A stretch of 64,000 nt of DNA, from positions 2,728,001 through 2,792,000 of the forward strand of contig JABWDB010000034.1 of NCBI GenBank assembly GCA_019614645.1. Reading direction: 5' to 3'. The stretch comes from Stratiolaelaps scimitus (Eukaryota; Arthropoda; Arachnida; Mesostigmata; Laelapidae). Shown one piece after another: positions 1 to 10,939 of the stretch. A model generated the notes under the pieces. That model did no database searches and was not told where the DNA came from. It worked only from the letters and a program-made list of their open reading frames with translations. Position numbers and translations under genes: made by a program. How positions within the stretch are numbered: position 1 is the first letter of the stretch; each line of letters starts with the position of its first letter.

Positions 1-61
1 CTACAGACACCAGTAATAATTATAGGGGTTAGTTTTAGTCCACTGAGTTTAGTGGTTCTTC

Positions 62-455
62 TCACGCTCTCTGTGCAACTTTCCTTGTCAATACCTTCGT
101 AACAAATCTGTCCATAATTCTCCAGTTGTCTCTGCTTACAATAAGCGTGGTGTCGACCCAATATTCGATCTGAGACATTGCGTTAAGAGATTCTATCAAC
201 TCGGTTCTTTCTTCCGGAAATCTATCACGCACACACCCAGAACGTGTGTTCCATAGAATCCACCATCGCTCCCTCACAGTGTTCGCAGGTAGCTATCTCT
301 ATTTGCCCAAATCTATGGAGGTATTGTCCATGCAAGTCCCCATGATAGGTCAGCATCTGGGTGGTGTAGTAGCAGTTAATCCGCCCATGTTCTCGCGTCA
401 ACCATTTGATAACATTCGTAATAAATTTCCGAGTGCCCCCACGTAAATGTACCAC
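62..455 (-). mobile_element. Decayed 3' end of an R1-like non-LTR retrotransposon reverse transcriptase ORF
   Basis: The minus strand encodes the region downstream of a reverse transcriptase domain. Visible features are a tract with the pattern YYTTQMLTYHGDLHGQYLHRF, then a C-x2-C-x9-H-x4-C finger (CEHC...EHTFWVC), then a helical tail with W, ER and F..KVL residues. This order is characteristic of R1/jockey-type LINE ORF2 carboxyl ends. The reading frame breaks just after the finger's last cysteine (about 236-250): the frame of the finger hits a stop and the tail continues in the next frame, so the copy is dead. The catalytic RT domain would lie at higher coordinates on this strand but is not seen there; the copy is a fragment. 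The family call comes from motif recognition; the exact clade is inference. Confidence 0.68.
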
Positions 456-1406
456 ATAACGTAAGAGTTCTATGGCTCGATTTGTCCTTGTCTATATGAC
501 TAACCTTTGTATGAGCTGTTTAAGTGTGCTATTCCCTAGATGTAACGGCAGACGCTGTTGGAGTCGAACGGCTCCATACTTACCCGGGGGGGGCTGGGAT
601 TGTGGCGGAGAGGGGGGGGGCGGGGGGCTGTCGTGCAGCAACGTCTCGTTAAGAGCCAATTCGGAGACAATTGACAGTGTACGTGTTAAGCATACGATTA
701 TACTGGACGTGATGTGCAAATGGTGATGCACTTACGAGTGTCTGCGGAGTTTCTTCAATCAACGGGGGACACGAGGCGGATACGTGGCTATGTGGCTTCG
801 GCTAAGTATTAGCCGTCTATTATATACGCTAACCACTCGATGTATGCGTAGAGATCGATAGCCACTAAGGCTTTGATTGCTGGATGTCGTACCCTTGTGG
901 CAGAGTTGGCGAGACGCCATAATGAAAAAGTTGCCATAGATCTTTTCCCCGCCGGGGCGACCGGAGCCGGCACAATGGCGTTCGGGGGAAACAATTTAAA
1001 TTCGGTGGATAATATGCCGTACTGTTGTAATTAGTAGGATCTCCCTTATTCATGTGCGAATAAATACTTTCAATGTCCTCGGTAATAGTGAACATTGAGT
1101 GTCTCAACAAAAGCGGTCTTCAACTCTCAACATGAATTGAAAAGAGTTTAAGGCTTTTTTTTCTTTCGTTGCTCAGAGACACAAGACGTTTGTCCCAACA
1201 GAATGGCCAAAGTTTGCATTGATGCATTGTCACGTGCTCTTTCGAGACAGGCTTGCAAGAAAAATGATACATTATAGCTAGCTCGATGCATCATGAAGTA
1301 AGTATACGATGTGTACAATATATTAGATTGTCCACATTACTATTAGATAGACGACGCTGTTGTTGTCTGCAGTCTGTGTGCAACTCACCAACCTCCTTTG
1401 ACTAAC
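456..1406. other. Intergenic stretch with no recognisable gene
   Basis: Mixed-composition sequence with only short chance open frames on both strands. The single notable element is the G-rich tract at 586-627, listed separately. No continuation of the R1-like open frame is visible here. Confidence 0.5.
586..627 (+). repeat. G-rich tract with G-quadruplex potential
   Basis: Runs of 8, 9 and 6 guanines with shorter GGG and GG groups between them lie within about 40 bases of the plus strand. This permits a four-tract G-quadruplex, although one loop would be long. Confidence 0.7.
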
Positions 1407-1661
1407 CTAGCTTATCACATAGTAACACGACCTTAGGTAAAGCCTAGTTGTCTTGTCTTGTAGGTAACCCGTGTGTTGAACCGGTGAGAGGGGGCACACT
1501 GGTGTCACACTCGAGCACCCTGCAGTACTCTCGATTTGCTCAGCCTGCCTCTTGATACAGGCATCGTTTTCCTCATCCGGGCTGTCGGCCTCTTTCTTCA
1601 TCTTCATCCGGTTCGCTTCCTACGTCGCTTCCAAAATCCGTTGTCCGCGTTCATCCGCTAT
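1407..1661 (-). pseudogene. Possible exon remnant with one in-frame stop
   Basis: On the minus strand a pyrimidine-rich stretch ending CTATTCAG (just above 1661) looks like a 3' splice site. The frame after it reads 13 codons rich in charged residues, meets TAG at 1622-1620, and then continues open for about 70 codons with a strongly charged start (KMKKEADSPDEEND). The run of GAG, AAG, GAC and GAA codons is coding-like. Either the 13 codons end a terminal exon, or this is a decayed exon, or it is chance. No family is recognised. Confidence 0.15.
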
Positions 1662-2397
1662 CTGAATAGAGGTTGTCAATATGTGTATAGGACACCGCGA
1701 GCAGAGAGGGAGAAAGAAAACCCGGACGAACATGAGCGGGCGGCGTCGCCTTCGGAATATACGTTTTCTCCATTTGGAACAAGCAGAGGACGTGGCGCTG
1801 TAGGGCCTTACATCGTCGAAGTTTTCGCATCGTGGTCTTCTTCCTTGTCGCGCCTGTCCCAGAATGCCGGGCCTCTGCCCAGCAGCCGGACGACCAACCT
1901 ATCCGAGCTTACTTTACCAGATGCCTCTGGTACGCGGCGAAGCCACCACTCGGAGACAAACCACCCTTAGCAGGCCAATACTACTGTGGTCATCGTGGGC
2001 GTTGTCGTCGCCGTCTTCATCCATCCAGCAAGGCGCCCGAACCGTGTCAGTCTCCGGCGTGCTGGGCCCGGTCTGCTCTCTCTCACGGAAGGCGTAATGT
2101 ATGACGGCGCGAAGCCGAGTGTTGGTTGACTCTCGGTCCTTCAACGGCCCCAACGAAGGTCTTCCAAAGCCAGCTTGTTCTATGTGTGCGAAGCATACCT
2201 CTGCTGGACCTGTCCACACGGTGTCGTTGACTGGTGCAACGTCGCCTTGCCGCCATCCTTGCCCTCGTTCCCTGCGCTCGGTCGGCCATCTTTCATCTAT
2301 TCATAATTCCGCAAAGACACCATAGCTAGAGAACGGGTTACGAAGGTTAGAACGGGGGCGGCACAGTTTGGTGGGAACAGTGAGGCCTGAAGAGACG

Positions 2398-2420
2398 GGC
2401 AGGCAGGCAGGCAGGCTGGC
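2398..2420. repeat. GGCA tetranucleotide repeat
   Basis: About five units of GGCA followed by a GGCT variant. A related reverse-complement type repeat (CTGG/CCTG) occurs at 5439-5474. Confidence 0.9.
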
Positions 2421-3538
2421 TCGTCGAGAACGACGACTAGCGAGGATCCGGCGGCGAGCGAGGCGCCCCTTTGGGACTTCCCTAGCCGTCCAAAGGTCAC
2501 GGCTGCCCGCAACGCTCCTGGTGTCCTGCGTCGCCCTCGAGCGGGGCCCGGCTCGCGCGTTCCTTTTGGCTCTGGCGGTTTGTCGACCCAAAGTAGACAG
2601 CCAAGCCAGCCAGACAGTGGGAAAGTTCTTCAGTCTGCTGGCTGTCACATAGACACTGCTCGTTTGTGGCCAGTCTGAGTGTCGTGGCCTATACTAAGCA
2701 GTTGTACGGCGTGGAATGGTTTTGCTCTTGGGGATGTTTGAAATAACCTGATATGCTTTTGGGGCACAGTCTGTGCACATGCAAACGCCTGCCACATGTT
2801 GTTTGGGTGGCTTGTTTGGCATGGCATTTTTCTCTGATTTATTTAGTTTGCACATAATCATAATTTAGCCAAATTGAGTCTCAGAGCCAACCCCTGGACC
2901 AAACTTCAACAACAATGGTGTACACTGCGCGTCATGTCCGAAGATTAGTTGAGACCTTGTATTTAAATTGTGTATATATGTATATATTGCCTGCTAAAGG
3001 ATTAGATAGTGCAGGAACGCTGCCACGATTCCCCCAATTAACTAATTATTACATGGCCCGTCACTTAACTGTCACTCTCCATAGGCGCCATCAGTAATTG
3101 CCATTTATGCCTGTATGCTCCTTCCCTTCATCGGTTATTTTTCAGCGATTAAGTATTTTGGCCACCATATATTATCGACTAATCGAAAATACAAAAACCA
3201 ACTTATTCTCGAATAGAAAACCGCCAATCGAGATTTATGATCTTTCCTCTGTCTGCATACATATGTATTACACGTATAGGACATCCATGTATCTCTTCCT
3301 GATGAGAGATAATGAGGCGGCTTGGTTTGCCGACTAGTCCCACTTTTATGGAAGAGGATTAAACGAAGAATAAAAAAAGTCTACGGAGCCCAACAGTCCC
3401 ATGATGTCGAACTGGCCCGCACTTTATATTTACTGCTGCTGCCGCTGTTGTCTGGATGATTGAGGATGGCTATGCCTATCCGGTCGGTGCGTAGCAGCTG
3501 TCCAGTGTAGTGTTAGCGGTGCAATACTATCCATACCA

Positions 3539-3555
3539 CCCCCCCCCACCCACCC
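3539..3555 (-). repeat. C-run with minus-strand G-quadruplex motif
   Basis: Nine cytosines followed by two CCC groups separated by single adenines. On the minus strand this reads GGG-T-GGG-T-G9, which meets the canonical four-tract G-quadruplex pattern with one-base loops. Confidence 0.75.
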
Positions 3556-3727
3556 GGGATCCCTCCTCCTGCTGCTGGCCTCGTTCACAATCCTGTTCGT
3601 GGCGGCCGGACTTCGTTACTCGGGTCGCTAAAGCAGCAGCAGCAGCGGCTGCCGCGGCAGCTTGACCCATCGTTTGCTGCGGACCGCAGTTGTCTACAGT
3701 GTCCTGCCCGTGCACCCTTGGGACAAA

Positions 3728-3749
3728 CGCCGCCGCCGCCGCCGCCACC
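3728..3749. repeat. GCC trinucleotide repeat
   Basis: About seven GCC units followed by ACC variants. It is open in several frames on both strands and gives homopolymer peptides, so it is not evidence for coding. Confidence 0.92.
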
Positions 3750-4260
3750 ACCGTCATTCTATCCGCCCAACATCGCATCGTATCCGTCCCCCACTTTGTC
3801 TCACCCACACCGCCTACACACATTGTCTGCCTGGATCAAGAGAGCGACCAAGAGAGTCCAACGCGAACATACAAAGTCGGGCTGGCTCTGACCCAGTGGA
3901 CGGAGCAACGTCCATCCGGCCTGCGGTTCGTTTCACACAGGGGAGCAAGCTGGGCGAATGGCGGACCGGGCTTGGAACGTCCGCAAAGTGGTCCCTGACT
4001 AGCGGGTCGACAGACGAAAGCGTTTTGTTTTCAATTTGTACATTAAACAATGAAAGCCGCCGGTGTCTGTGTCCCCCGCTTCATCGGCAGACGGGCGGAC
4101 AAACAAACAGATAGACGGCCAGCCGGATACAATACATAGACGAACGCACAAAGAACGACGACGACGGCGGCCCATGATGGCGCAGCAGTGGCGGCAGTGC
4201 GTTCGGGTGCCCCCACTTTTGCATTTGGGCAAGCTTTGCTTGGTTTTTGGTAGGACTCGC

Positions 4261-4335
4261 TTCTCTCTCTCTGTCTCTCTCTGTCATACCATGAATCTGT
4301 TTCGCTGAGTTTCTCTCTCTCTCTCTCTCTCTCTC
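4261..4335. repeat. CT dinucleotide repeat, two blocks
   Basis: An interrupted CT block at about 4262-4285 and a pure block of 12 units at 4312-4335, the latter followed directly by CAG. Pyrimidine tract plus CAG resembles a 3' splice site, but CT arrays produce this by chance. Confidence 0.93.
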
Positions 4336-5438
4336 AGAGCTGCCTTCGTCGAGCGGACGAAGGACATTCCGCGCGCTGTCGACAACGAGCGGTGACCGAT
4401 TGACAATCCACTGCCCACAACGAGATCAGCGGTATGGAGGGGAAATACGCGTTTCTGTCACGCGCGACTACAGAATGACCCGGGGACATTATTTGGCGGC
4501 TACTATTATAAGAGCTGTCGTCTCCCTTCACGGCTGTACCATTCGTGCGTGGAATTGGCCTTTATTTTCAGGCTTTTTTGGACGGTGCTGTTTGTTGATT
4601 TGTTCCGTATGAGCGTGAGCCTCGAGCGCCAGAAGGGATATACCTGAGAATTGATTGAGGAAGAAACACGCACGAAGCTGCCTGTCGCGTTAGAGCGACT
4701 TCTAACTTACTTACTTCTAACTAACGTACTTCTGACTAACTCTAACTTACTTTATTTCATAATATGAATAATTTCGTTGCTCCAAATCATGTCCTTGTCA
4801 TTAGCCAATTCCCCCAAAGGCCGTCGTGGGAACTCGCGCTACCGCGCTACACACCCACCAGAGACGTGACTGAAAATCGAGTGTCATGACTCAGAAGGGT
4901 GCGAATACGGAAAGGCAAAATGGCAATGGTTGTACAGAAGCAACGAAAAGTGGTGCAATCAATAAGGCAGATGAATCTTGTCTCAAGGAAGTAAGCAAGA
5001 AAAACCGCATCGCACCGAATGGAGAGCGGTGCAATGGTGGAGGTGGACAAATTGATGCCGCCAGCGGGCTCAATTGCGTCTCAGGAATCGCGGCGGGGAA
5101 GGGGGGTGCAGGTGCAGAACAAGCAAAATGCAGGCTAGGCCTGAGATGCGTCATCTGGAGAGCGATCCACGCGAGCGAAACTAGAGCGACAAGAAGCGAG
5201 GCGAAGCGTTGTAGCTTTCGTTCAACCTCATCTGCGTCCACTGCATATGAGCTGTCTACCTACGTGCACTGTCGCAGTTACGCCATGCCTGCAGAACTAT
5301 CCAGAACACCACGGGTGGTGGAAGGACTCAAGGAGGGCTGCGAGTCTTTTTCCTTGTTCGATGTTCTCTTCTTTGCTTCCTCTGTTTCTTACTGTCCGAA
5401 GCTGAGTCCACCGAGTCCGCTCCGTCAGATATAATTCC

Positions 5439-5474
5439 CTGGCTGGCTGGCTCGCTTGCTTGCCTGCCTGCCTG
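5439..5474. repeat. CTGG/CTTG/CCTG tetranucleotide repeat
   Basis: A run of three related tetranucleotide units in succession (CTGG, then CTTG, then CCTG), a compound microsatellite. Confidence 0.9.
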
Positions 5475-6043
5475 TCGGCTCTCGTCCTCTGCCTACCACA
5501 GTGTCTCCTTCCAGGACACGGCTTCTGCTGAAGCCGTCGCTGTCGTTTCCGAGCCGTAACAACACAACTGGGCCAGGCAGAACAACGCGAAATCCTTTGC
5601 GAGACGAGTCGATGGCGGGTGCTGGCAATCGTGGTGCAGCTCCGCGTTCTCTCCACCCACCCTCATGTCCCTCTGCTCTGCCATGACGTTTCTCGTTCCG
5701 GGCTGAGGGCCAAGACGGGAGATGACAAGGACCACAGAGGCTAGAAGGGAAACAGTAGACGCGATCCGATTGCGTGGACGGTATCGTACTATCCCATAGC
5801 ATCCTGTGCTATCCGTGTGAGACTCTTAGTTTCGGGCGGGGAGCAGCTCGCGCCTCCATGGACGAACGGTAAAGAAGAGAGACGTAAGCGGTCGGGACTT
5901 TTCGTGGTGAATGGGAATGGTGTCTACGCTGCCGCGCTGGTTGCTGCTTGGCCTCCGTCACTATTCTGCTGTGAGCCTCTACGAGCGTCTGTCGCTCGGC
6001 CGCTACACGTGCCAGCTCTACCACCAACGCTTACTGCTGCCAT

Positions 6044-6066
6044 CGCCGCCGCCGCCGCCGCCACCG
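6044..6066. repeat. CCG trinucleotide repeat
   Basis: About six uninterrupted GCC/CCG units plus variants. Confidence 0.92.
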
Positions 6067-6276
6067 CTACGATGTGCTGATCCGGATTCCCCTGGCCGAC
6101 GCCACCTAGCACTCACTCATTCTTTGTCTCCCTACACACATACCTCATCTCCCATCCACCGCTCCCGCTCCTCTCTCCCCTCGTTGTGCGGCGTCTCCTT
6201 GTGCCACTCTCAAGGGTCCACGATTCTTCGCTTCGTGCGTACTCTCGAGAAAAGCTCGCTCTGCTACGCCTTTTCC

Positions 6277-6295
6277 GTGTGTGTGTGTGTGTGTG
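6277..6295. repeat. GT dinucleotide repeat
   Basis: About nine GT units in the GC-rich block. Confidence 0.93.
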
Positions 6296-6370
6296 GGCGT
6301 GAGCGTCTACTCTACTTTCCCCACTTTATCCCCGGGCCCGGCCCTCGTCTCGGCTTTAGTTTCCTTGCCG

Positions 6371-6446
6371 GCCGCTCGCTCGCTCGCTCACCCGCCCGAC
6401 TGCAGTCGTCGCCGCCGCCGCCGCCGCCGCCGCCGCAGCCGCCGCT
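6371..6446. repeat. GCTC tetranucleotide and CCG trinucleotide repeats
   Basis: Four GCTC units at 6373-6389 and, after a short spacer, about ten CCG units from 6408 with a CAG interruption. It is followed by an AT-richer stretch. Confidence 0.92.
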
Positions 6447-7170
6447 CACAAAATTGCTTTAATAGAGAACGGAAATGACATTGTTTGACCTTCTTCCCCT
6501 CGTCCTCTTTCTTCTCGGACGATCCGGTCCGACGTGGCCCCTTCGTCCGGCGGCAGAACAAGCCCTCATGAACGGAACAACGGCGGCTATGGCACCATGG
6601 AACCCTGGTGTTCCCCGCCGTCGTCGGCCGACAATCGGCTGGCGTTGGCCTGCCCCTGCAGGCACAAGAGCCTAGTCGTTGCCCGCTCTACCACGTCCGA
6701 CGTCTTCCTTATCGAGACGAGAGGGGTCGTGAGAGAGAAAGAGAGATGGACAGAGAAAACGAACTCGAGAGACGAAAGGGCAATAGGAACTCGCCGCGCT
6801 GCGCCAACAGGCGATAAACACCGCGTGAGAAGGACACTAGTGACACCAGAGGACACTAGGGTACTACCACCCCAGACTCACTCCCGCCGCCGCCGCCGAA
6901 TGCCCTGAGTAGTCAGTTATAACGGAGAGCAAGCAATTCCTAGCTGGGTATTGCTGGTGTACTCTTGAACTACTCAGTGGGTAAAACAGCTCAAAGAATA
7001 GACAAACTCACATAGGACAACAGACTGACCCCAAATAGGAGAACCTTCCCCATAGGAATGGCTAAATCGTAAAATCTAAGTCCACTGCTCAAATGGCGAG
7101 AAGGCGAATCCCAAGGTTGGAATATATATAACTACATTGACAGATCCGCAAATACAATGCTGCATTAATC

Positions 7171-7193
7171 TATATATATATATATATATATAT
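7171..7193. repeat. TA dinucleotide repeat
   Basis: Eleven TA units between two ordinary sequences. Confidence 0.95.
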
Positions 7194-7577
7194 GGCAAAA
7201 TTAACGATGTGTTCGTATATTCGTTCGCGTAAATGTGCACGGATACGCGGTACACTGCTGCTGAGATCGATTTCCCCGTCGAACCCATGACTCAAATCGC
7301 CGTCTCTGTTTGGGATCCCTGCAGACATCTGCCGTTTAGTTCAATGGGAAGTGAAGAAGCACTCAGTCATCCTCGTTGTGCCTGCCTACCTGACTCTTGC
7401 TCGGGCGAGCAAGCGTTCCACCACACTTCAGAGCGGCCACCACAGAAGAAAGAGGTTATTTTTCTCTCGACGCCGCTGCCGTCAGAAGTGGCAGCAGCAG
7501 GGCTAGCGAGCCAAGGGGGTTGGGAGTGCGAAACGGGAAGCCCCTCGACAACGGCGTATTGTTTGAGTTGAGTCGCA

Positions 7578-7600
7578 CCCGCGGTTACCGCAACCGCGGG
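7578..7600. other. GC-rich perfect hairpin
   Basis: A 9-bp perfect inverted repeat, CCCGCGGTT and AACCGCGGG, around a 5-base loop. It extends two more pairs on each side after one mismatch. The function is unknown. Confidence 0.7.
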
Positions 7601-8545
7601 CGCGGCTCCCCCTCAATGCGATCAACTCGAATAGGTAGCGGCGGTGGCACGTCGCTGCGCTCGGGGGCGTCCGCCTTCAACAGCCGCCGTGACCAGGGGG
7701 CCACAGCCACCATCGCTGTCGTTGGCCTCCCGAAGCAAAATCGGAAAAGAGATGAAAGTGAGAGAAGGCTGTGGTTGAAAAGCCACGCCGTCGTACGGGA
7801 CACGTCGAAGGGTGGGGAATAGCACATACGATATTGTTGAGAGGAGCTGGCTAGACCTCAGCTAGAGGACAAACGCCCTTCATTGACAGCGGCGACCTGC
7901 GGGGCAGGGAGGGATTTGCCTGCCGGCAAGTCTCGTCCACGGAGAAATCTGCAGGAGGATAGGATGAACGAATGCATGACGAATGTGCTCAAGAAGTCCG
8001 CTTGCTCGGCCGTGCCGCACACGGACAGATACAGAGGGAGAGGGGAAAGAGAGATATCGAGGAACCCAAGGGACTACGGGGAGCAGGATAGGAGCTGGCG
8101 GTGGAGGCAAAGATAGCGGAAGCGATAGTGGATATCGCATGTCAGAGCGGCTGTGTCGGTTCCGTTCGCGGCTGAGCTATTGACATTTGACTTAGGTCGT
8201 TTTCCGCGAATAGTAAGGTTCGTCCTCCGCCCGCATTGGAGAAGAACTCCCCTTAAAACTCTACGCGCTGCCCAGTCGCCGCTGCTCGTCCTGCCGTCGC
8301 AGTCTCGAGGCCGCAGTAATAGGAGAAAGCGGAGAGGATAGTCTTTGGCCGAGTTCTGCCGGGCCAAGGTCTCGCCTTGAGAAGCTAGCAAGGAACGAGA
8401 GAGACGTCGACGAAAAGGGGAACGGATATATCTCTTAGGTCGCTGCTACGAAAAGAGTTGGCCATGCTGGTTTGCGCTGTGCTGAGCCGTCGACAACGGG
8501 CGTGGGCGATGTGGTCTCAGCTGCCTCGTTTGCGACTCCGCACAG

Positions 8546-8561
8546 CTAGCTAGCTAGCTAA
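8546..8561. repeat. CTAG self-complementary tetranucleotide repeat
   Basis: Four GCTA units in a row; the unit is its own reverse complement when phased as CTAG/TAGC. Confidence 0.85.
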
Positions 8562-8610
8562 GAGTCTATTACGCGGCCTTAATGGGGACGGCCTAAAAAT
8601 TCAATATCTT

Positions 8611-8704
8611 ATGCAGGGGGAAGAGGTGGAGCCGGAGAAGCAAGAGCAGACCAGGGCGGACAATGGGCCTCAGGACAACGTAGCTGCTGGACAATATTCG
8701 AGGA
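8611..8704 (+). CDS. Candidate first coding exon, protein unknown
   Basis: An ATG opens a frame of 31 codons rich in E, Q, K and D (begins MQGEEVEPEKQEQ) and ends at a consensus 5' splice site, AGGA|GTAAGT (GT at 8705). If the donor is not used, the same frame stays open for 69 codons to a stop at 8818-8820. Codon choice looks coding-like, but no domain is recognised and the frame is short. The opposite strand is also open here (8809-9012 and 8670-8921), so chance is a real alternative. No downstream partner exon was identified. Confidence 0.22.
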
Positions 8705-8990
8705 GTAAGTCGCTCGCTGTTCCGCTCGGCCGTTGGCCTGTTTCGTTTGCAAGCGACGAAACGAACGGATCACTCGAGTCTGCCGGGCCCGCTATGGTCA
8801 CGCTGCTATTAGCGGAATGACGTGGTGGTAACATTGGCCCTGTAGGCGATTTCAACAGCGCCCGAGAACCAGAAGGTCGGTGAGCTGGAATAAGCGAAGT
8901 CAGTTGAATCATGGGTTTCATCGAATGGCTCCTCTTGGACTATTTCGACTTGCTGTCCTATCTCCACGAGGTAGCGCATGCAGACACAGT

Positions 8991-9016
8991 ATACACACAC
9001 ACACACACACATATAT
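8991..9016. repeat. CA dinucleotide repeat with TA end
   Basis: About nine CA units followed by three TA units. Confidence 0.93.
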
Positions 9017-9368
9017 ACACAATATGCACATACACACAGTGAGAAAGGAAATCACAACGGGAAGCAAACGGATGAAGTTTAGGGTAGTCCAGGGCGACTG
9101 TCATCTGTACACGCTCTACAAGAGTATAATAAAATTTGCTATTCGAGTCCGTAGATTGGTCTAGTGCCAAGCTTCTTTGATTACCAGACCGGCGGGGGGG
9201 AGGGCTACGGAATGGCTCAAAATCGTGCCAAATGCAGAGAATCTTTGGAAACCTTATCGACTTTCCTTATCTATGGATTCCGGTTGAAAAATAAAGCAAA
9301 CGTGGCCCTGACGTCCTAATACCGAAAGGTTCAGATCCGAGGCCTCTGATATAACATAGGGAACGGCT

Positions 9369-9403
9369 GAGAGTCAGCCTAAATGATCGCGGAGAGTCAG
9401 CCT
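9369..9403. repeat. 12-bp direct repeat
   Basis: GAGAGTCAGCCT occurs at 9369-9380 and again at 9392-9403 with an 11-base spacer. Confidence 0.75.
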
Positions 9404-9960
9404 CTCCCTATAGAACAATGATGTAATTCGTACAATATGTAAAAGTGACATCTCCGATTCGAAATATTCTCCGTAATCAGGTCCTTCTAATAGACAGTAT
9501 GCGAAATACTTGTATGTCGTCGCGGAGCACGTACGGTATGGTAAGAGGTGAGACGATGGACAGGTCCCAATAGCAAGCGTCTTCCAAGTTGCCATGAGAG
9601 CAAGAGTACTGGCTCATAAAGAAGACCATTCACAAAAGCTACTCTGTATCTCAAGAGAAGTGACACAGGCCGGGGGGGACTTGTAATCTCAAACTCTTGT
9701 GCACTCTGCCCACATGCAGTCATAGATAAGCAAGGGAATACAAGGATGATGTACAAACCGAAAAGTGAGTAACAATTCCACTGTGACCAAAACGTAGTTC
9801 AATTCACGCTACTTTCACCCGAAGTGCGCCGATCTGCGCCTACTCTTCACCTTCGATGGCCCCCTCATAAGTACCATAGACCTGCGCAAAACTGTATGTC
9901 ACATGGCCTCCATTCCATATGTGGTAGACAGTAAATGCCTCTCGATCAATTCAGTGAGCT

Positions 9961-9987
9961 GCTGCTGTTGTTGTTGTTGTTGTTGTT
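9961..9987. repeat. CTG/TTG trinucleotide repeat
   Basis: Two CTG units followed by about seven TTG units. Confidence 0.92.
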
Positions 9988-10939
9988 CGATATGAGCACA
10001 GGCAATGTACGACGATGACGGCAGCGCTCAGTGCGAGCTTCACTTCAACGTTGTTGACAGGCATGGCGGCGTTGTTACCTAGATGAAAACGATGGCACGC
10101 GCAGCCGGTGCCGCAGCCGCCCGAAGAGGCCAAATGTGATCACAACGAGACAGGAGACAATGATGCCGGGCAGGCGAATGCTCAAATCGCACGAGTTTCC
10201 TTGAGGGATTTGTGGCCCGAGGTACAGCCAATAGCGCATGAAAACGACAACGACAAGGAACCGAGAGAAAGAATAGGCCTATCGCGCGTCGACGCACCCA
10301 TCAGCAGCAGCCCACTAACCAGAGTTGAGACGTCGCGGGCTTCGCGGGCTGGGCCACGTCGAGGTAGCGCGGGCTGGCCCATAGAGAACGGTATTACGGT
10401 GAGCCAGGGCAGACTAAGTCCGTCGGGCAGAATTCTTCAAGATATGGCCTCACGTACCGCGAAGGCCGCTAAAGCGTCCATGGCTGACAATCGTTCATAG
10501 TCAGCCGAGCCCAGCCCAACATGACTTCGAATGCTGGATGCGGGCTCTTCTCTATTGCTTTGGTTCGTCTCTTGTAGCGAGCGCGAATCGTGCCTCCTCT
10601 GAAATACGAAGCCCATGAACATAGGCGATGACGGCAGCGCTCCGTTCGACACCGGCCCACCATAGCTACACGCACAATGTGGTGGCGCTGGTGGCGGCAG
10701 CAGCGAAATGGCAGAAACACCCGGCTCATGAGGCCCGACTGACCTCGACGTGAACGAATGAACGCTTGTCCATTAAGTCGTGCACTATGTATGATAAGGG
10801 CTGGTATCAGCCAGCTCCAATGGAAGTTGGCATGCCGAGAGTATAGAGGACATGAACACTCTAACCTAACCAACAGTTTGGCGCGTTCGTTTTTACGACA
10901 TCTAATCCTTTTCAGCGGATTTTGCCTTTTTCGCCTTTA

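Larger units (their letters stand above)
1500..8600. other. GC-rich, CpG-rich block with dense simple repeats and no proven gene
   Basis: Roughly 7 kb of GC-rich sequence in which most frames stay open for 60-180 codons on both strands, so open-frame length has no diagnostic value. It contains CAGG/CTGG tetranucleotides (2398-2420, 5439-5474), CCG arrays (3728-3749, 6044-6066, 6408-6446), CT arrays (4312-4335), a GT array (6277-6295) and a 9-bp hairpin (7578-7600). The composition would suit promoter or 5' UTR sequence of a nearby gene, but this is inference. No SINE copy was found inside it. Confidence 0.5.
8809..10772 (-). other. Candidate multi-exon minus-strand gene, possible membrane protein
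   Basis: Several minus-strand open segments lie in series. (1) 10772-10454 is open for about 106 codons, proline- and serine-rich then charged, and ends at GTAC|GTGAGG or GCG|GTACGT. (2) 10278 (or 10199) to 10079 encodes one or two hydrophobic segments, including PGIIVSCLVVITFGLF followed by a basic stretch, and ends at CTAG|GTAACA; its acceptor at 10200 (CTCAAG) has the phase needed to join segment 1. (3) 9756-9487 encodes a hydrophobic segment (FGLYIILVFPCLSM) and then a mixed tail. (4) 9012-8809 ends in a stop after an acidic run (VEIVQEEPFDE). A multi-pass membrane protein is possible, but no conserved family signature was found, overlapping frames are also open, and the intron between segments 2 and 3 was not resolved. 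Confidence 0.18.

Noticed and set aside
4886..5434. 182-codon plus-strand open frame with an ATG
   Set aside because: It has no recognisable domain, the minus strand is open over the same DNA, and composition alone can explain it.
5911..6462. 183-codon plus-strand frame with proline runs
   Set aside because: The proline and cysteine/valine runs come from CCG and GT microsatellites.
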